Shown: one piece after another, positions 41,512 through 51,318 of the stretch
How positions within the stretch are numbered: position 1 is the stretch's first letter
Layout of the letters: each line of letters starts with the position of its first letter
NCBI GenBank assembly: GCA_018238625.1
Contig: JABCSY010000002.1
Span: 28,097-92,096 of the forward strand
DNA from: Promethearchaeota archaeon
Lineage (GTDB): Archaea; Asgardarchaeota; Lokiarchaeia; Sigyniarchaeales; SOKP01
Direction: 5' to 3'
DNA: 64,000 nucleotides
Notes under the pieces: model-generated
Told to the model about the DNA's origin: nothing
Seen by the model: only the letters and a program-made list of their open reading frames with translations
Databases searched by the model: none
Program-made: the position numbers and the translations under genes

Positions 41512-43050
41512 ATGTTTGTTGCAGCTTTAGACTTAGGAACTACAGGATGTAGGACATTTATTTTTGATATAACCGGATCTATTTTATCAAGCGATTATCA
41601 AGAGTGGGAGAGTTTTTATCCCGTACCTTCATATGTGGAGCAAGATGCAAACTTATGGTGGGAGTCGATTAAAAAAACCATCGAAGCAGCCATAAAAAAG
41701 AGTGGAATCGACAAATCAGAGATCGTTAGTCTTTCTGTAGTAAATCAACGTGAAACGATCGTACCTGTTGATACGGAAGGGACTCCATTACATAACGCAT
41801 TAGTTTGGCAAGATAGACGGACAACTGAACAAGTAGACTTTATTAAAAAAAAAATAGGTATAGATAAAATTTATAGTACTACGGGTCTAACAATAGATCC
41901 TTATTTTTCAGCTACAAAGATTCTTTGGTTTAAAGATAAAAAGCCAGAAATCTATCAGAAAACGCACAAATTCTTGCTAGTTTCAGATTTCATTATTCAT
42001 AAACTAACTGGGCAATTTTACTCAGATTATTCTAATGCTTCCCGAACAATGCTATTTGATATAAATAAACTCAAATATTCGGAAGATATTGCCTCTGAGT
42101 TAGAAATAGATTTGGATAAAATGCCAGATGCCCTTGAAAGCGGAGTTGATATAGGGGAGATCGTTACAGAAGAAACTTTATTCGATAAAAAAACCTTGGT
42201 TATTACAGGCGCTGGGGATCAACAAGCAGCAGCCCTAGGAGTGGGCGTCGTCGCTCCGGGGCGAATAAAACTAACGACAGGAACTGGAAGCTTTATTTTA
42301 GCTTATTTGGATAAACCCAATTTTGATCCCCAAAAACGAGTATTATGTAGTTGTCACGCAATCCCTGGGGCTTGGATCCAGGAAGCAAGTATTTTTACAA
42401 GTGGGGCTTTTCTAAGGTGGTTTAGGGACCAACTCGGAAAAGAAGAATGTACATTAGCTGAAGAACAAAATCAAGATCCTTACATAATTCTAACGGAAGA
42501 AGCTGAAAAGTCTCCTATTGGTGCTAATGGTCTATTAGCAATCCCCCACTTAGTTGGTGCTGGAGCACCACATTGGAATCCATATGCGAGAGGTATAATT
42601 TATGGGTTATCTTTAGGGCATAAAAGAAGAGATATCGTTAGGGCGATTCTTGAAGGAGTAGCATTTGAAGTTAAAAAGAATATTGAAGTTTTTGGAAAGC
42701 TAGGGATTGAAACAAAAGAATTAAGGTTAACTGGAGGGGGTTCTCGCTCTGATTTTTGGAATCAAATTTTTTCCGATGTATTAGGTGTATCATGCGTCAG
42801 AAATGTTATTGAAGAGGCTACATCTTTGGGAGCTGCTATATTAGCAGCTACTGGAGCGGGATTGTTTTCAGATATCGCTAAAGCTGCCGAAAATGTGTGT
42901 AAAGTAGATAATAGATGGAATCCTGATATAAACCGACAGGAGTTTTATCAAGATATTTACAAATTATCGAATGATTTATACAAGGTTTTAAACGAGAAAA
43001 ATTTTTACAAAACCTACATCAATACGCTCCAAAATAAAAAAATAGTTTAA
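41512..43050 (+). CDS. FGGY-family carbohydrate kinase
   Basis: 512 aa, two actin-like ATPase domains. Phosphate 1 loop ALDLGTTGCRTFIFD at the N-terminus; NQRETIVPVD...ALVWQDRRTTEQ near residue 82 (glycerol-kinase-like); catalytic Asp in GAGDQQAAALGVG (about residue 240); adenosine motif LTGGGSRSDFWNQIFSDVLG (about residue 406). SGAFLRWFRDQLG is more like xylulokinases. It phosphorylates a polyol or ketose; glycerol, xylulose or a related sugar are all possible. TATA-like AATATAAA and GGAGA lie directly upstream. A fragment of another FGGY kinase is at 55474. Confidence 0.9.
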   Translation: MFVAALDLGTTGCRTFIFDITGSILSSDYQEWESFYPVPSYVEQDANLWWESIKKTIEAAIKKSGIDKSEIVSLSVVNQRETIVPVDTEGTPLHNALVWQDRRTTEQVDFIKKKIGIDKIYSTTGLTIDPYFSATKILWFKDKKPEIYQKTHKFLLVSDFIIHKLTGQFYSDYSNASRTMLFDINKLKYSEDIASELEIDLDKMPDALESGVDIGEIVTEETLFDKKTLVITGAGDQQAAALGVGVVAPGRIKLTTGTGSFILAYLDKPNFDPQKRVLCSCHAIPGAWIQEASIFTSGAFLRWFRDQLGKEECTLAEEQNQDPYIILTEEAEKSPIGANGLLAIPHLVGAGAPHWNPYARGIIYGLSLGHKRRDIVRAILEGVAFEVKKNIEVFGKLGIETKELRLTGGGSRSDFWNQIFSDVLGVSCVRNVIEEATSLGAAILAATGAGLFSDIAKAAENVCKVDNRWNPDINRQEFYQDIYKLSNDLYKVLNEKNFYKTYINTLQNKKIV

Positions 43051-43160
43051 ATCTCATACTTTTTTATAGTATATATCTTCTCTAAAGTCAACCAACAATA
43101 AACAATTTTATATATTTAGTTTGTTATAAATTTTTTAAATAACATAGATTAGTGAAAAAA

Positions 43161-43757
43161 ATGGAAGAATCAAATATTGATTATAAAGGAAATTTTACTT
43201 CAAAACAAAGGGCAGTAGGAGAATTGTTTTATATTGTTATTGTTATTGCGTGCTTAATTACAGTTACAGGAGGTATTTGGTCATTATTTGACTTTGTAAT
43301 GCCAACTGGAAAATTTGATGCTTTTATACTCCTTAATTTAGGATACCAAATCGCAATAATCGCTGGATTTTTATCGGGATTGTTCTTTCTTTTAATATTT
43401 TTCTTTGGGTTATTCAAGAAAGGAAGAAAATGGGTTTTGGCATTCATTTTTAATTTAAAAGAAATCGAAGAAAAGTATAAAAATCGTTTGGATGTTAAAA
43501 TCGCAGCTGGAGGTTTGCTATTAAGTTTAATGGCAACTATTATTGGAATTATGATCGCTCTATTTCAAGATATATTAGGGGGTTCTAGTAGTATTTCGCC
43601 CTTTTCGGGATTATTGGCATCTTTTTCATCAGGTAATTGGATACTATTCACAGGTGTTTCGGTATTTGCAGTTTTAGCAGTCACATTATTTTTAATCTAT
43701 TTTTGGAAGAATGGTTATTACCTTATATTAAAAATAATGGGAGTTTTAGAAAAATAA
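43161..43757 (+). CDS. Four-helix membrane protein of unknown function
   Basis: About 198 aa with four strongly hydrophobic segments (about residues 25-45, 60-85, 110-135, 155-180). A cytoplasmic-looking basic loop between helices 2 and 3 (FKKGRKWVLAFIFNLKEIEEKYKNRLD) and a C-terminal basic tail are visible. Start at ATG 43161, since the in-frame GTG at 43152 forms AGTGA, the ribosome-binding motif seen elsewhere here. Not recognised as a named family. It stands between the sugar kinase and herA and is probably transcribed alone. Confidence 0.6.
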   Translation: MEESNIDYKGNFTSKQRAVGELFYIVIVIACLITVTGGIWSLFDFVMPTGKFDAFILLNLGYQIAIIAGFLSGLFFLLIFFFGLFKKGRKWVLAFIFNLKEIEEKYKNRLDVKIAAGGLLLSLMATIIGIMIALFQDILGGSSSISPFSGLLASFSSGNWILFTGVSVFAVLAVTLFLIYFWKNGYYLILKIMGVLEK

Positions 43758-43873
43758 TAGATCCCAAACTTTTTTTTACTACTTATTTTTTATTTTAAAT
43801 TTTTACTTCAATCAAATCAGTAAATTCTCTCTCTTATCTTATTTTTATTAATTAAGCGTCATATCTAAAATCA

Positions 43874-45400
43874 ATGCTCTTTAAAGTTGGTATTGTTTTT
43901 AATTTTCTTCAATTACCGGATGTTTCTAAATACCCATTTGTAATTAACAAGCGAAATGACCATATTATTGTTAAAAAGGGATTGTTTGTATCCACTAAAA
44001 CAATTGAGGGTTATTTGATTGGCATAATTGAGAAAATCGTTTTAATAAATGAATATTTCTCGGATGCCTTAACAATTAAATCTTATAACAGCGAAAGCAA
44101 TCCCAATATTCTCAAAGGGCTATTTCCTAGTGATGATTTTGAATATGCTATTGCTATCGTTAGAAATTTAGGGATTATAGAGTTTAAAGAGGATAGCGAA
44201 GAAGAGATCGAATTAATAGCAAGGATGACATATCCTGCGAGCCCTGGTAAAGAAGTTTATTTGGTAGAAGAAGAAATTCTCAATAATTTTATAGGTTTCG
44301 ATAAAGTGCATGGTTTAAATTTAGGAAAATTAAAGGTGTCAAATATCGATACTTATATAGACATGAATCGGTTATTGAACAAACACCTTGCCATTCTTTC
44401 AATATCTGGAGGTGGCAAAAGTTATCTTACTTCTATTATTATTGAAGAATTATTAACAAGAGATGAAACTTTTGGAACGCCCGCAATTATAATGATTGAT
44501 GTCCATGGGGAATACAAATATTTAGATGCAATCTCTACGATAAAAGATAAAGTTAAAGTTATAGATACTTCATATTTTCAGATTTCTGTACCTAGATTGA
44601 GCGCTTATTCTTTTAAAAAATACCAAGAGCAAATATCTAATGTGCAAATAAGAGAATTATCTAAATTCATTAAAAAGTTAAGAAAAAATAAAGATTTAAA
44701 GAATAAATATAATCTAAATAACATTATAGATGTAATTGAAAAAGAACCTGAAGGCAATAAAAGTACAAAGCAAGCGTTAGTGGGATGGCTTTCTGAATTA
44801 GAACATTTAACCCTTTTTGGCTCGCAAGAAAATCCAATTTTAAAAAAAGTCATAAATCAAGGGGAAATTACTATTTTTAATCTTCAAAACGAAATTTCGA
44901 TTCGTAAAAAACAAATTATGGTTGATTATATTTGTAGTCGCTTGTTTTATCTAAGAAGAATGAATGAAATTCCTCCTTTTTTATTAATTATTGAAGAGGC
45001 TCACCAATTCGCCCCTGAAGCGGCTCATTCAAAGGCACTATCTAAATATATAATTGAAACCATCGCCAGAGAGGGAAGAAAATTCATGGCGTGTTTATGT
45101 TTAATAAGCCAAAGACCCAAAAAGTTAAGCACAACGACCCTTTCTCAAATTAACTCAAAGTTAATTCTAAATATTAAGAACCCATACGATTTAAAGCATT
45201 TAATGGATAGTTCAGAAGCTATCACTAAAGAATACGCTGATATGATTTCAAGTTTAGGAGTAGGTGAAATGTTATTGATGGGGAATGCTGTAAATTATCC
45301 TATATTTTTAAAAATAAGGGAGAGAAAATTTATATCTCAAATTGAAAATATATCTTTAGCTCAAGTGTGTTTAAATTGGAAAAAATTTCAATCAGTTTAA
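43874..45400 (+). CDS. herA: HerA-type DNA translocase/helicase
   Basis: 508 aa. The N-terminal HAS-barrel (VGIVFNFLQ...KKGLFVSTKTIEGYLIGIIE) precedes a FtsK-like ATPase domain with Walker A ILSISGGGKSYLTS (about residue 170), Walker B IIMIDVHGEY (about 202), a second acidic motif LLIIEEAHQFAPEA (about 373) and sensor/arginine region ISQRPKKLSTTTLSQINSK. HerA with NurA, Mre11 and Rad50 resects double-strand breaks in archaea. None of these partners is adjacent. The C-terminal half matches known HerA; the Walker A lacks the usual Thr-Gly spacing (SISGGGKS). Confidence 0.88.
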   Translation: MLFKVGIVFNFLQLPDVSKYPFVINKRNDHIIVKKGLFVSTKTIEGYLIGIIEKIVLINEYFSDALTIKSYNSESNPNILKGLFPSDDFEYAIAIVRNLGIIEFKEDSEEEIELIARMTYPASPGKEVYLVEEEILNNFIGFDKVHGLNLGKLKVSNIDTYIDMNRLLNKHLAILSISGGGKSYLTSIIIEELLTRDETFGTPAIIMIDVHGEYKYLDAISTIKDKVKVIDTSYFQISVPRLSAYSFKKYQEQISNVQIRELSKFIKKLRKNKDLKNKYNLNNIIDVIEKEPEGNKSTKQALVGWLSELEHLTLFGSQENPILKKVINQGEITIFNLQNEISIRKKQIMVDYICSRLFYLRRMNEIPPFLLIIEEAHQFAPEAAHSKALSKYIIETIAREGRKFMACLCLISQRPKKLSTTTLSQINSKLILNIKNPYDLKHLMDSSEAITKEYADMISSLGVGEMLLMGNAVNYPIFLKIRERKFISQIENISLAQVCLNWKKFQSV

Positions 45401-45664
45401 GCCTTCCAGAATTTCTGCTCTAATTTTTTGAGATTGTTTGTTAAGCACAATCATCTTTTTGGTCTTTGAGACTCGGAAGACATTAATAATAGTTCGGCTT
45501 TCTAATTTCATCAATAATTCTTCTAACATCAATGGGTTAATGTAAGGGAACTCCTTTTTAAGTAGTTCTTCCAATCGTTTATTTAATACTTCTCCTTTAT
45601 TTTTAATCAGAATATCGATTAAAGAATTTACTATAGGTTTTTGGTTCCAACGTTGTGTTTCGAT
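45392..45664 (-). CDS. Small unknown protein, probable ATC start
   Basis: The frame is open from 45671 to the stop at 45392 with no ATG, GTG or TTG until the TTG at 45574. GGTGATC (45669-45675 on the minus strand) sits right before ATA/ATC codons at 45667 and 45664, so initiation at ATC 45664 is the best reading and gives 90 aa. The sequence SLIDILIKNKGEVLNKRLEELL...LMLEELLMKLESRTIINVFRVS...MIVLN looks like a helix-rich winged-helix-type fold. It overlaps the end of herA by 9 bases, tail to tail. Function unknown. Confidence 0.5.
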   Translation of the reverse strand: METQRWNQKPIVNSLIDILIKNKGEVLNKRLEELLKKEFPYINPLMLEELLMKLESRTIINVFRVSKTKKMIVLNKQSQKIRAEILEGLN

Positions 45665-45747
45665 TATTGATCACCTTTTAATCAATTTTAAATAAAAAAA
45701 AGTCTATTGTAATTAAAATGATCTTTCTCAAATTAACTTTATGAATA

Positions 45748-47985
45748 TTACATAACCATTCGATCTTCTGTAGATTGTTGAATGTTTCTACTTTTAAATT
45801 TTTCTACAAAATTTTCATACGATTTAATTACTTCAGGTAATATACTAGGGTTAATTAATTCTGATGCTTGCTTAAAGTGCTCTTTCGTAATTTTTCTTGC
45901 TCTTATATTTTCTCTAAGGGCAATCATACCTGCCTCACGACATAAAGTCTCAACATCCGCACCAGAGAAACCCTTTAATGTCCTATTTAAGGCATCCAAA
46001 TCTATATTATTCGCAAGTGGCATATCTTTAGTAAATAATTTTAATATTTCAAGTCTTCCTATTTCATCGGGCGGGGGTACCAGTAGCATCCTATCAATCC
46101 TTCCAGGTCGGATTAAGGCGGGGTCTAAAATATCAGGGCGGTTGGTAGCAGCAATCACCACGATATCTTTCTTAACTTCTAAACCATCTAATTCAGTTAA
46201 AAATTGTGAAAGAACTTTTTCGGACACTCCCGAATCTGTAGTATGCCTACCTCTACTTGGAGCTATTGAATCAAATTCATCAAAAAAGATAATACATGGT
46301 GCTGCCATTTTTGCTTTTCGAAAAATTTCGCGAATTGCTTTTTCGCTTTCTCCTACATATTTAGATAACAATTCAGGTCCTTTAATAGAGATAAAATTAG
46401 CTTTACTTTCGTGTGCAACTGCCCTTGCCAAAAGCGTTTTTCCACACCCAGGTGGCCCATATAATAAAACACCTCTAGGAGGTTTTATTCCCATACGCTC
46501 AAAAATTTTTGGATGCGATAAAGGCCAGTCTACTGCCTCTATTAATTTCTGTTTTAATTCCTCTAATCCACCTATCTGCTCCCAAGAGACATTTGGTATT
46601 TCAACGAATACTTCTCTTATTCCAGATGGCATTACTTCCTTTAAAGCCTCCTCAAAATCAGCTTTAGTTATCTTCATTTGTTCAAGTAATTCAGGATCTA
46701 TCATTTCAGAATCTAAATCAATCTTTGGTAAATACCTTCTGAGAGCTGCCATCGCAGCTTCTCTACACACTGCCATAATATCCGCACCAACGAATCCATG
46801 AGTAATGTTAGCATAATCTTTTAAAGATATTTTCTCGAGAGGCATATTTCTCGTATGAATTTGAAAAACTTCTCTTCTTCCTTTTTCATTTGGAACTTTT
46901 ATCTCAATTTCTCGATCAAATCTACCTGGACGCCTTAACGCGGGATCTAAACTATTAGGTCTATTTGTTGCTCCAATAACGATAACCTTTCCTCTACTAT
47001 GTAGCCCATCCATCAAGGCTAATAATTGAGCAACAACCCTTCGCTCTACTTCACCAGTTACAGTCTCTCTTTTTGGGGCAATTGCATCGATCTCATCAAT
47101 AAATATTATTGATGGGCTCTTTTCTTCAGCGTCAATAAATATTTTCCGCAATTTTTTCTCAGATTCGCCATAAAATTTGCTCATAATTTCTGGACCGTTT
47201 ATTGAAATAAAATAAGCTTCGCTTTCATTAGCTACAGCTCTCGCTAATAAAGTTTTTCCGCAACCAGGAGGACCTCTCAGTAAAATTCCTTTTGGGGGAT
47301 CAATACCTAGACGTTTAAATAATGAGGGGTGTCTTAGTGGGAGTTCAACCATTTCTCTAACCTTTTGTATCTCGCGATCTAATCCACCAACATCTTCATA
47401 AGTAACATAATCAGCACCCCTTTCTTCGTCTTCAGTAATACGTTCGCTAATATGCAGAGCTGTTTCTGGTTTGATTGTACAAACTCCACCTGGTCTTATA
47501 CTTATAACTTTAAAGGTAATTTCTCGACTTATTCCTATTGAGATAAATATGAAATCGTCGATCGTAACAGGATAATTATTTAATTTTCGTTTAACGAAAG
47601 TTTCGAATCTGGGATTGGACTTTATTTTTACGCTTATTGGCGCCAAAACAATATTTTGAGCGGGGTGAGCTTTGACCTTCCGAATTTGGATTGTTTCATC
47701 TATACTTGCTCCTGTATTTTTCTTTAATCTAGAATCGATGCGAATAATACCTAATCCACTATCTTGGGGGTAACTCGGCCAAGCTATTCCCGCACTTTCC
47801 TTCTTTCCAGTAAGAGAGATAACATCACCAGTTTGAATATTTAACTTTTCCATAGTTTCTTGATCAATTCTAGCAATATTACGGCCGATATCCCTTTTTT
47901 TAGCTTCTTGCACTCGCAGCGCAACTAATTGTGAATCTTTATCTTTACTATTAGTTCCCTTTTTATCGTTTTCTTTAGTTGACAT
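45748..47985 (-). CDS. cdc48: AAA+ ATPase Cdc48/VAT
   Basis: 745 aa. N-terminal double-psi barrel and four-stranded barrel (residues 20-190), then two AAA+ modules: Walker [19 protein letters not shown] (about residue 233) and [18 protein letters not shown] (about 506), Walker [10 protein letters not shown] and IIFFDEFDS, pore and arginine-finger regions intact. Cdc48/VAT unfolds proteins for the 20S proteasome (psmA is at 14532). The C-terminus ends [14 protein letters not shown] with no evident HbYX proteasome-docking motif. A convincing antisense open frame across it is an artefact of codon bias. Confidence 0.96.
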   Translation of the reverse strand: MSTKENDKKGTNSKDKDSQLVALRVQEAKKRDIGRNIARIDQETMEKLNIQTGDVISLTGKKESAGIAWPSYPQDSGLGIIRIDSRLKKNTGASIDETIQIRKVKAHPAQNIVLAPISVKIKSNPRFETFVKRKLNNYPVTIDDFIFISIGISREITFKVISIRPGGVCTIKPETALHISERITEDEERGADYVTYEDVGGLDREIQKVREMVELPLRHPSLFKRLGIDPPKGILLRGPPGCGKTLLARAVANESEAYFISINGPEIMSKFYGESEKKLRKIFIDAEEKSPSIIFIDEIDAIAPKRETVTGEVERRVVAQLLALMDGLHSRGKVIVIGATNRPNSLDPALRRPGRFDREIEIKVPNEKGRREVFQIHTRNMPLEKISLKDYANITHGFVGADIMAVCREAAMAALRRYLPKIDLDSEMIDPELLEQMKITKADFEEALKEVMPSGIREVFVEIPNVSWEQIGGLEELKQKLIEAVDWPLSHPKIFERMGIKPPRGVLLYGPPGCGKTLLARAVAHESKANFISIKGPELLSKYVGESEKAIREIFRKAKMAAPCIIFFDEFDSIAPSRGRHTTDSGVSEKVLSQFLTELDGLEVKKDIVVIAATNRPDILDPALIRPGRIDRMLLVPPPDEIGRLEILKLFTKDMPLANNIDLDALNRTLKGFSGADVETLCREAGMIALRENIRARKITKEHFKQASELINPSILPEVIKSYENFVEKFKSRNIQQSTEDRMVM

Positions 47986-48077
47986 TTTTGATCGAATAAA
48001 TATAATATAATTTTCAATATATATGAAGTAATAATTTTGTAAAAATTTTTGCTTTTTTCTAATATTAAGTTTTAATT

Positions 48078-49127
48078 TTATTTGAAGAAATTGTCCAAAG
48101 ACACTTGTTTTTTAGAAGAATCTTGCTTTTTCAACCGTTCAATTGCGTTTTCAACCCTAGTTTTTGAAAAATTGTGATGTTCTATCAGTAATTCTTCAAC
48201 TTTATCGTAATTAATTTTTTCCCAGATTATCTTTGGATATTTTTTTTTTACATCTGGGTATAAAAAGATATCTTTTATTTGGTCAATCAATTCTTTTTCC
48301 AGTTGAATTTCTATTTTACCAACTTTTACATTATTTTTTAAAATATTTTCTAACGAACCATATTTCTTGATAAGGTCATAAGCCTTGTGTTGACCAATTC
48401 CCTTAATTCCTGGGAAAAAATCAGTTCCTATTAAAATCCCCATCTCTATCAGCTGCTCTCGAGTAATATTTAAATTTTCAAGAAATTTAGATAATGAAAT
48501 GTATTCTATATCTAAAGTGACTGTAGTATCTCTAACCTTTTTACTTCTACTTATTGCGAAATTTCTAATTAACCTTTTTCCTCCAAATAATAATGTGTCA
48601 TAATCCTGGGATGCACAAGCCCAAGCATCACCAGTTTCAACTAGAAGGGCAGATTGAGCCTCACCTTCAGAGCTCGCCTCTACAATTGGAATCCCCAGAT
48701 ATTTTAATAATTTTTTACTATCTTCAATCATATTCGTATCTAATTTAGATGTCATCTGAGCGTATTTTTTCGCTTCTCTAAAGTCTTCCTTCTCTTGAGC
48801 TTTTATCATCTTTTCCTTAGCATCTTCTTTAATTCTCCTTCGTTCTTTTATTGTCTCTAGTTTTAATTCAGAAGGAGTCCCATCAAACACATAGATTGGT
48901 TTGATGTTATGCTCTAAAAAATTTATTGTTCGATAAAATAATCCAGATAGATGAGAAGTCACATTGCCATTATAATCTTTTAAAGGAGTGCCATCTCTTT
49001 GCCTGATAATCGCTAAAAATTGATAGATCGTGTTAAATGCATCAATGGCAATGCGTTTATTTAATAGATTATCAAATGTAATAGTCCTTCTTACATCTTT
49101 CACTAATTCATTTATTTTAGTACCCAT
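48078..49127 (-). CDS. fen: Flap endonuclease 1
   Basis: 349 aa. N and I nuclease domains with RIAIDAFNTIYQFLA (about residue 26), VFDGTPSELKLETIKERR (about 78), PIVEASSEGEAQSALLV (about 147) and QDYDTLLFGGKRLIRN (about 175), then the helix-hairpin-helix IGTDFFPGIKGIGQHKAYDLI. The C-terminal tail KKQVSLDNFFK is a PCNA-binding PIP box (Q-x2-L-x2-F-F). It removes 5' flaps in Okazaki-fragment maturation and repair. Part of a leftward cluster with nob1, nadK and aIF5A. Confidence 0.95.
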   Translation of the reverse strand: MGTKINELVKDVRRTITFDNLLNKRIAIDAFNTIYQFLAIIRQRDGTPLKDYNGNVTSHLSGLFYRTINFLEHNIKPIYVFDGTPSELKLETIKERRRIKEDAKEKMIKAQEKEDFREAKKYAQMTSKLDTNMIEDSKKLLKYLGIPIVEASSEGEAQSALLVETGDAWACASQDYDTLLFGGKRLIRNFAISRSKKVRDTTVTLDIEYISLSKFLENLNITREQLIEMGILIGTDFFPGIKGIGQHKAYDLIKKYGSLENILKNNVKVGKIEIQLEKELIDQIKDIFLYPDVKKKYPKIIWEKINYDKVEELLIEHHNFSKTRVENAIERLKKQDSSKKQVSLDNFFK

Positions 49128-49187
49128 GTTTTAACTTTTATATTTTTTAACCCATTTTTATTTACATTTTTTACTATATATTTTGCA

Positions 49188-49742
49188 CTATATTTTTTCC
49201 TTTATTAGTGGTCTTCTTTTTAGTTTAGACCCACACATTTCACAAATTTTATTAAAATCTTTAGGTTTGAAAATAGTTTTACAATAGGGGCAATATATCT
49301 CAAATAATATCTTTTCTTTTATACCCTCCCTAAACAGAGGCATGAATTTTATTTTTAGTTCACTACATAAATTTTCCATGGAATAATCGTTTGTGTAGAG
49401 AACAATCTCTTGGTTATGTGTGTCCATCAATTCTAAAGCTAATGCAATTAAATTCACATCAGCTTTAGATAACGCATTTATATCACCTGTTAGTTTAGAT
49501 TTTGCGTCTACTATGTTAATGTAATTTTCATTAGCCCTTTTTATAATTAGTTTTCCTAGTTCAACTGCCACTTCTATTCTATGAATAATATTTCTATTCT
49601 TATCTTTATATCTTTTAACTCGAATCTCATCGATAATTTCTGGAGTGGTGAAAATTGTCTCCTTAAAAAAATTGAAATCTATACCTCTTAAAAAAATGTT
49701 AGTATCAAAAACTAGAATTGAACTCTTCTTCAGGACTGTCAT
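49188..49742 (-). CDS. nob1: rRNA maturation endonuclease Nob1
   Basis: 184 aa. N-terminal PIN nuclease domain with ILVFDTNIFLRG (catalytic Asp) and further acids (ALSKADVNLIALALEL, YTNDYSMENLC). A C-terminal zinc ribbon CPYC...CEMCG (about residues 151-170) follows. Nob1 cleaves pre-16S rRNA at its 3' end. Start overlaps the end of nadK by 38 bases, so the true start might be a few codons in; the TTG/ATG choice cannot be settled here, but an ATG at the listed position gives a full PIN domain. Confidence 0.9.
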   Translation of the reverse strand: MTVLKKSSILVFDTNIFLRGIDFNFFKETIFTTPEIIDEIRVKRYKDKNRNIIHRIEVAVELGKLIIKRANENYINIVDAKSKLTGDINALSKADVNLIALALELMDTHNQEIVLYTNDYSMENLCSELKIKFMPLFREGIKEKILFEIYCPYCKTIFKPKDFNKICEMCGSKLKRRPLIKEKI

Positions 49743-50631
49743 CTATCGGAACCTTGATTCCTCCAATAATTTTTTTCCTTAACCGCCTAATATAATTATC
49801 GCTTATACTTCTGGAAAGACGGATAAATTTGGTGTGGGAATTTGCTTTACGGACTTTGATAACTGTGTTTGGTTGGATATTTTTAAATGTTCTCTGGCCG
49901 TCAATTATAATTTTAGCACTTAGTCTTGGTCTTAGAAGTTGAATTTCAACTTCGCTATCAATAGGAAGCACCATTGGTTTCAATCCTGACCTCGCAAAAC
50001 TATTTAATGGCGTTATTTGCATAATATCCATCGTAGGTTTTACAATTGCACCTCCCGCACTTAGATTATATCCCGTAGAGCCTACTGAAGTTGAAATAAT
50101 AATACCATCTAAATAACTTCGATTTAGAAAACAACCATCTATTTTAACTGATGTTAATAATACTTTAGAACTTTTTGATGAAACTATTAGAACTTCGTTC
50201 AATGCATTATTTAATCTAATTTCTTCAGAAGCTTTAATTACATATGGGGCTAATTTAGAACATTCTTCAATTATATATTCGCCTTTTAATACACGATTTA
50301 TGTCATTAAAGACGTTTCTTTCATTAGTTTCGTCTAAAAAGCCGATAGACCCAATATTTACTCCCAAAATGGGTGGAGCGTCGCGTTGTGATAGGGCACT
50401 TGCCACCCTCAGAATAGTTCCGTCTCCACCAATGGATATGAGAAATTTAGTATTCTCTGCTGTCATCTCTTTAAGATCCATACCATTGTGAGGTAAGATT
50501 TTTGGGGCGATTCTGGTTTCCAATTGAACAATTTCGCCTTTTTTCACTAAATAATCAAAAAGTTTCTTAGTTAAATTTATCGCTCTCTCTGAATCCATTC
50601 TACAAGCTAATGAAACTGCTTTTTTTTCCAT
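49705..50631 (-). CDS. nadK: NAD kinase
   Basis: 308 aa. GGDGTILRVA (about residue 90, catalytic Asp), NEVLI..SSKSSKVLLTSVKIDG, and GSTGYNLSAGGAIV (about residue 181, nucleotide/phosphate loop) define the NAD kinase family. It makes NADP from NAD with ATP or polyphosphate. Length is normal for archaea. It overlaps nob1 in a leftward series; aIF5A is encoded just upstream on the same strand, 103 bases away. Confidence 0.94.
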   Translation of the reverse strand: MEKKAVSLACRMDSERAINLTKKLFDYLVKKGEIVQLETRIAPKILPHNGMDLKEMTAENTKFLISIGGDGTILRVASALSQRDAPPILGVNIGSIGFLDETNERNVFNDINRVLKGEYIIEECSKLAPYVIKASEEIRLNNALNEVLIVSSKSSKVLLTSVKIDGCFLNRSYLDGIIISTSVGSTGYNLSAGGAIVKPTMDIMQITPLNSFARSGLKPMVLPIDSEVEIQLLRPRLSAKIIIDGQRTFKNIQPNTVIKVRKANSHTKFIRLSRSISDNYIRRLRKKIIGGIKVPIDDSPEEEFNSSF

Positions 50632-50734
50632 CGAACTCAGACTTCTTTTTGTTTTTCTTTTCTTTTATTGATATATTATAAAAATGAATAAATTTTAAGA
50701 AAATACAATTCTAATTCTGCTCAAAATTAACATT

Positions 50735-51163
50735 CTAATTAATTATTACTCTATTTAGCAAAGTTTTTCCCGCTAATTTCCAATATTCTACTTGCGCCAT
50801 CGACATTTTACCGGGATCGTTTTGTAATTCCTTTAACTTTGCTTTTAAATCTTCCTCTGCCGGCCAATTAACATCCACTGATTCATAGGATTCGAGATCC
50901 ATAATGTTAAGTGATGTATCTTCAATAAAGTTAATCTGGGCAGTACCTTTGAGTATCTCGGGAATGGAAACCATGTGACCCGATGGTATGGTGAGAGATC
51001 TCTTGTTATTATCGAATACACCAACACATACAACTCGTACTTTGGCGTGACCGTGTTTTCCTGACTTACTTCTCTCAGTAGCTTTTATAACGCACGGTTC
51101 TTCATCAACCATAATGTATTGACCAGTTTTAAGCTTTTGAACTTCTGTTCTTCTAATGCTCAT
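50735..51163 (-). CDS. eif5a: Translation initiation factor 5A (aIF5A)
   Basis: 142 aa from ATG 51163 (preceded by GGAGAAAATGATT; an ATG six bases upstream is in frame but too close to GGAG). It opens MSIRRTEVQKLKTGQYIMVD and carries the hypusination loop SKSGKHGHAK (modified Lys in SGKH), then an OB-fold. It relieves ribosome stalling at difficult sequences. The C-terminal extension LKAKLKELQNDPGKMSMAQVEYWKLAGKTLL (about 30 residues) is helical and longer than the archaeal norm, closer to the eukaryotic length. Confidence 0.94.
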   Translation of the reverse strand: MSIRRTEVQKLKTGQYIMVDEEPCVIKATERSKSGKHGHAKVRVVCVGVFDNNKRSLTIPSGHMVSIPEILKGTAQINFIEDTSLNIMDLESYESVDVNWPAEEDLKAKLKELQNDPGKMSMAQVEYWKLAGKTLLNRVIIN

Positions 51164-51318
51164 AATCATTTTCTCCTTTTTTTTTCAATATTAGGTTTGT
51201 ATGAAATATTTTTTATTTTCACATATCTTTTTTTATATAATATTATCTTTATTTAAAAAAAAATATTAGTTTTTGTTAATATTATTTATTAAAACATAAA
51301 AGTAAAAATAGATTTGTT

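Noticed and set aside
45782..46801. Plus-strand 339-codon frame across cdc48
   Set aside because: It is antisense to the conserved second AAA+ module; composition is a mirror of cdc48 codons and it has no recognisable domain.
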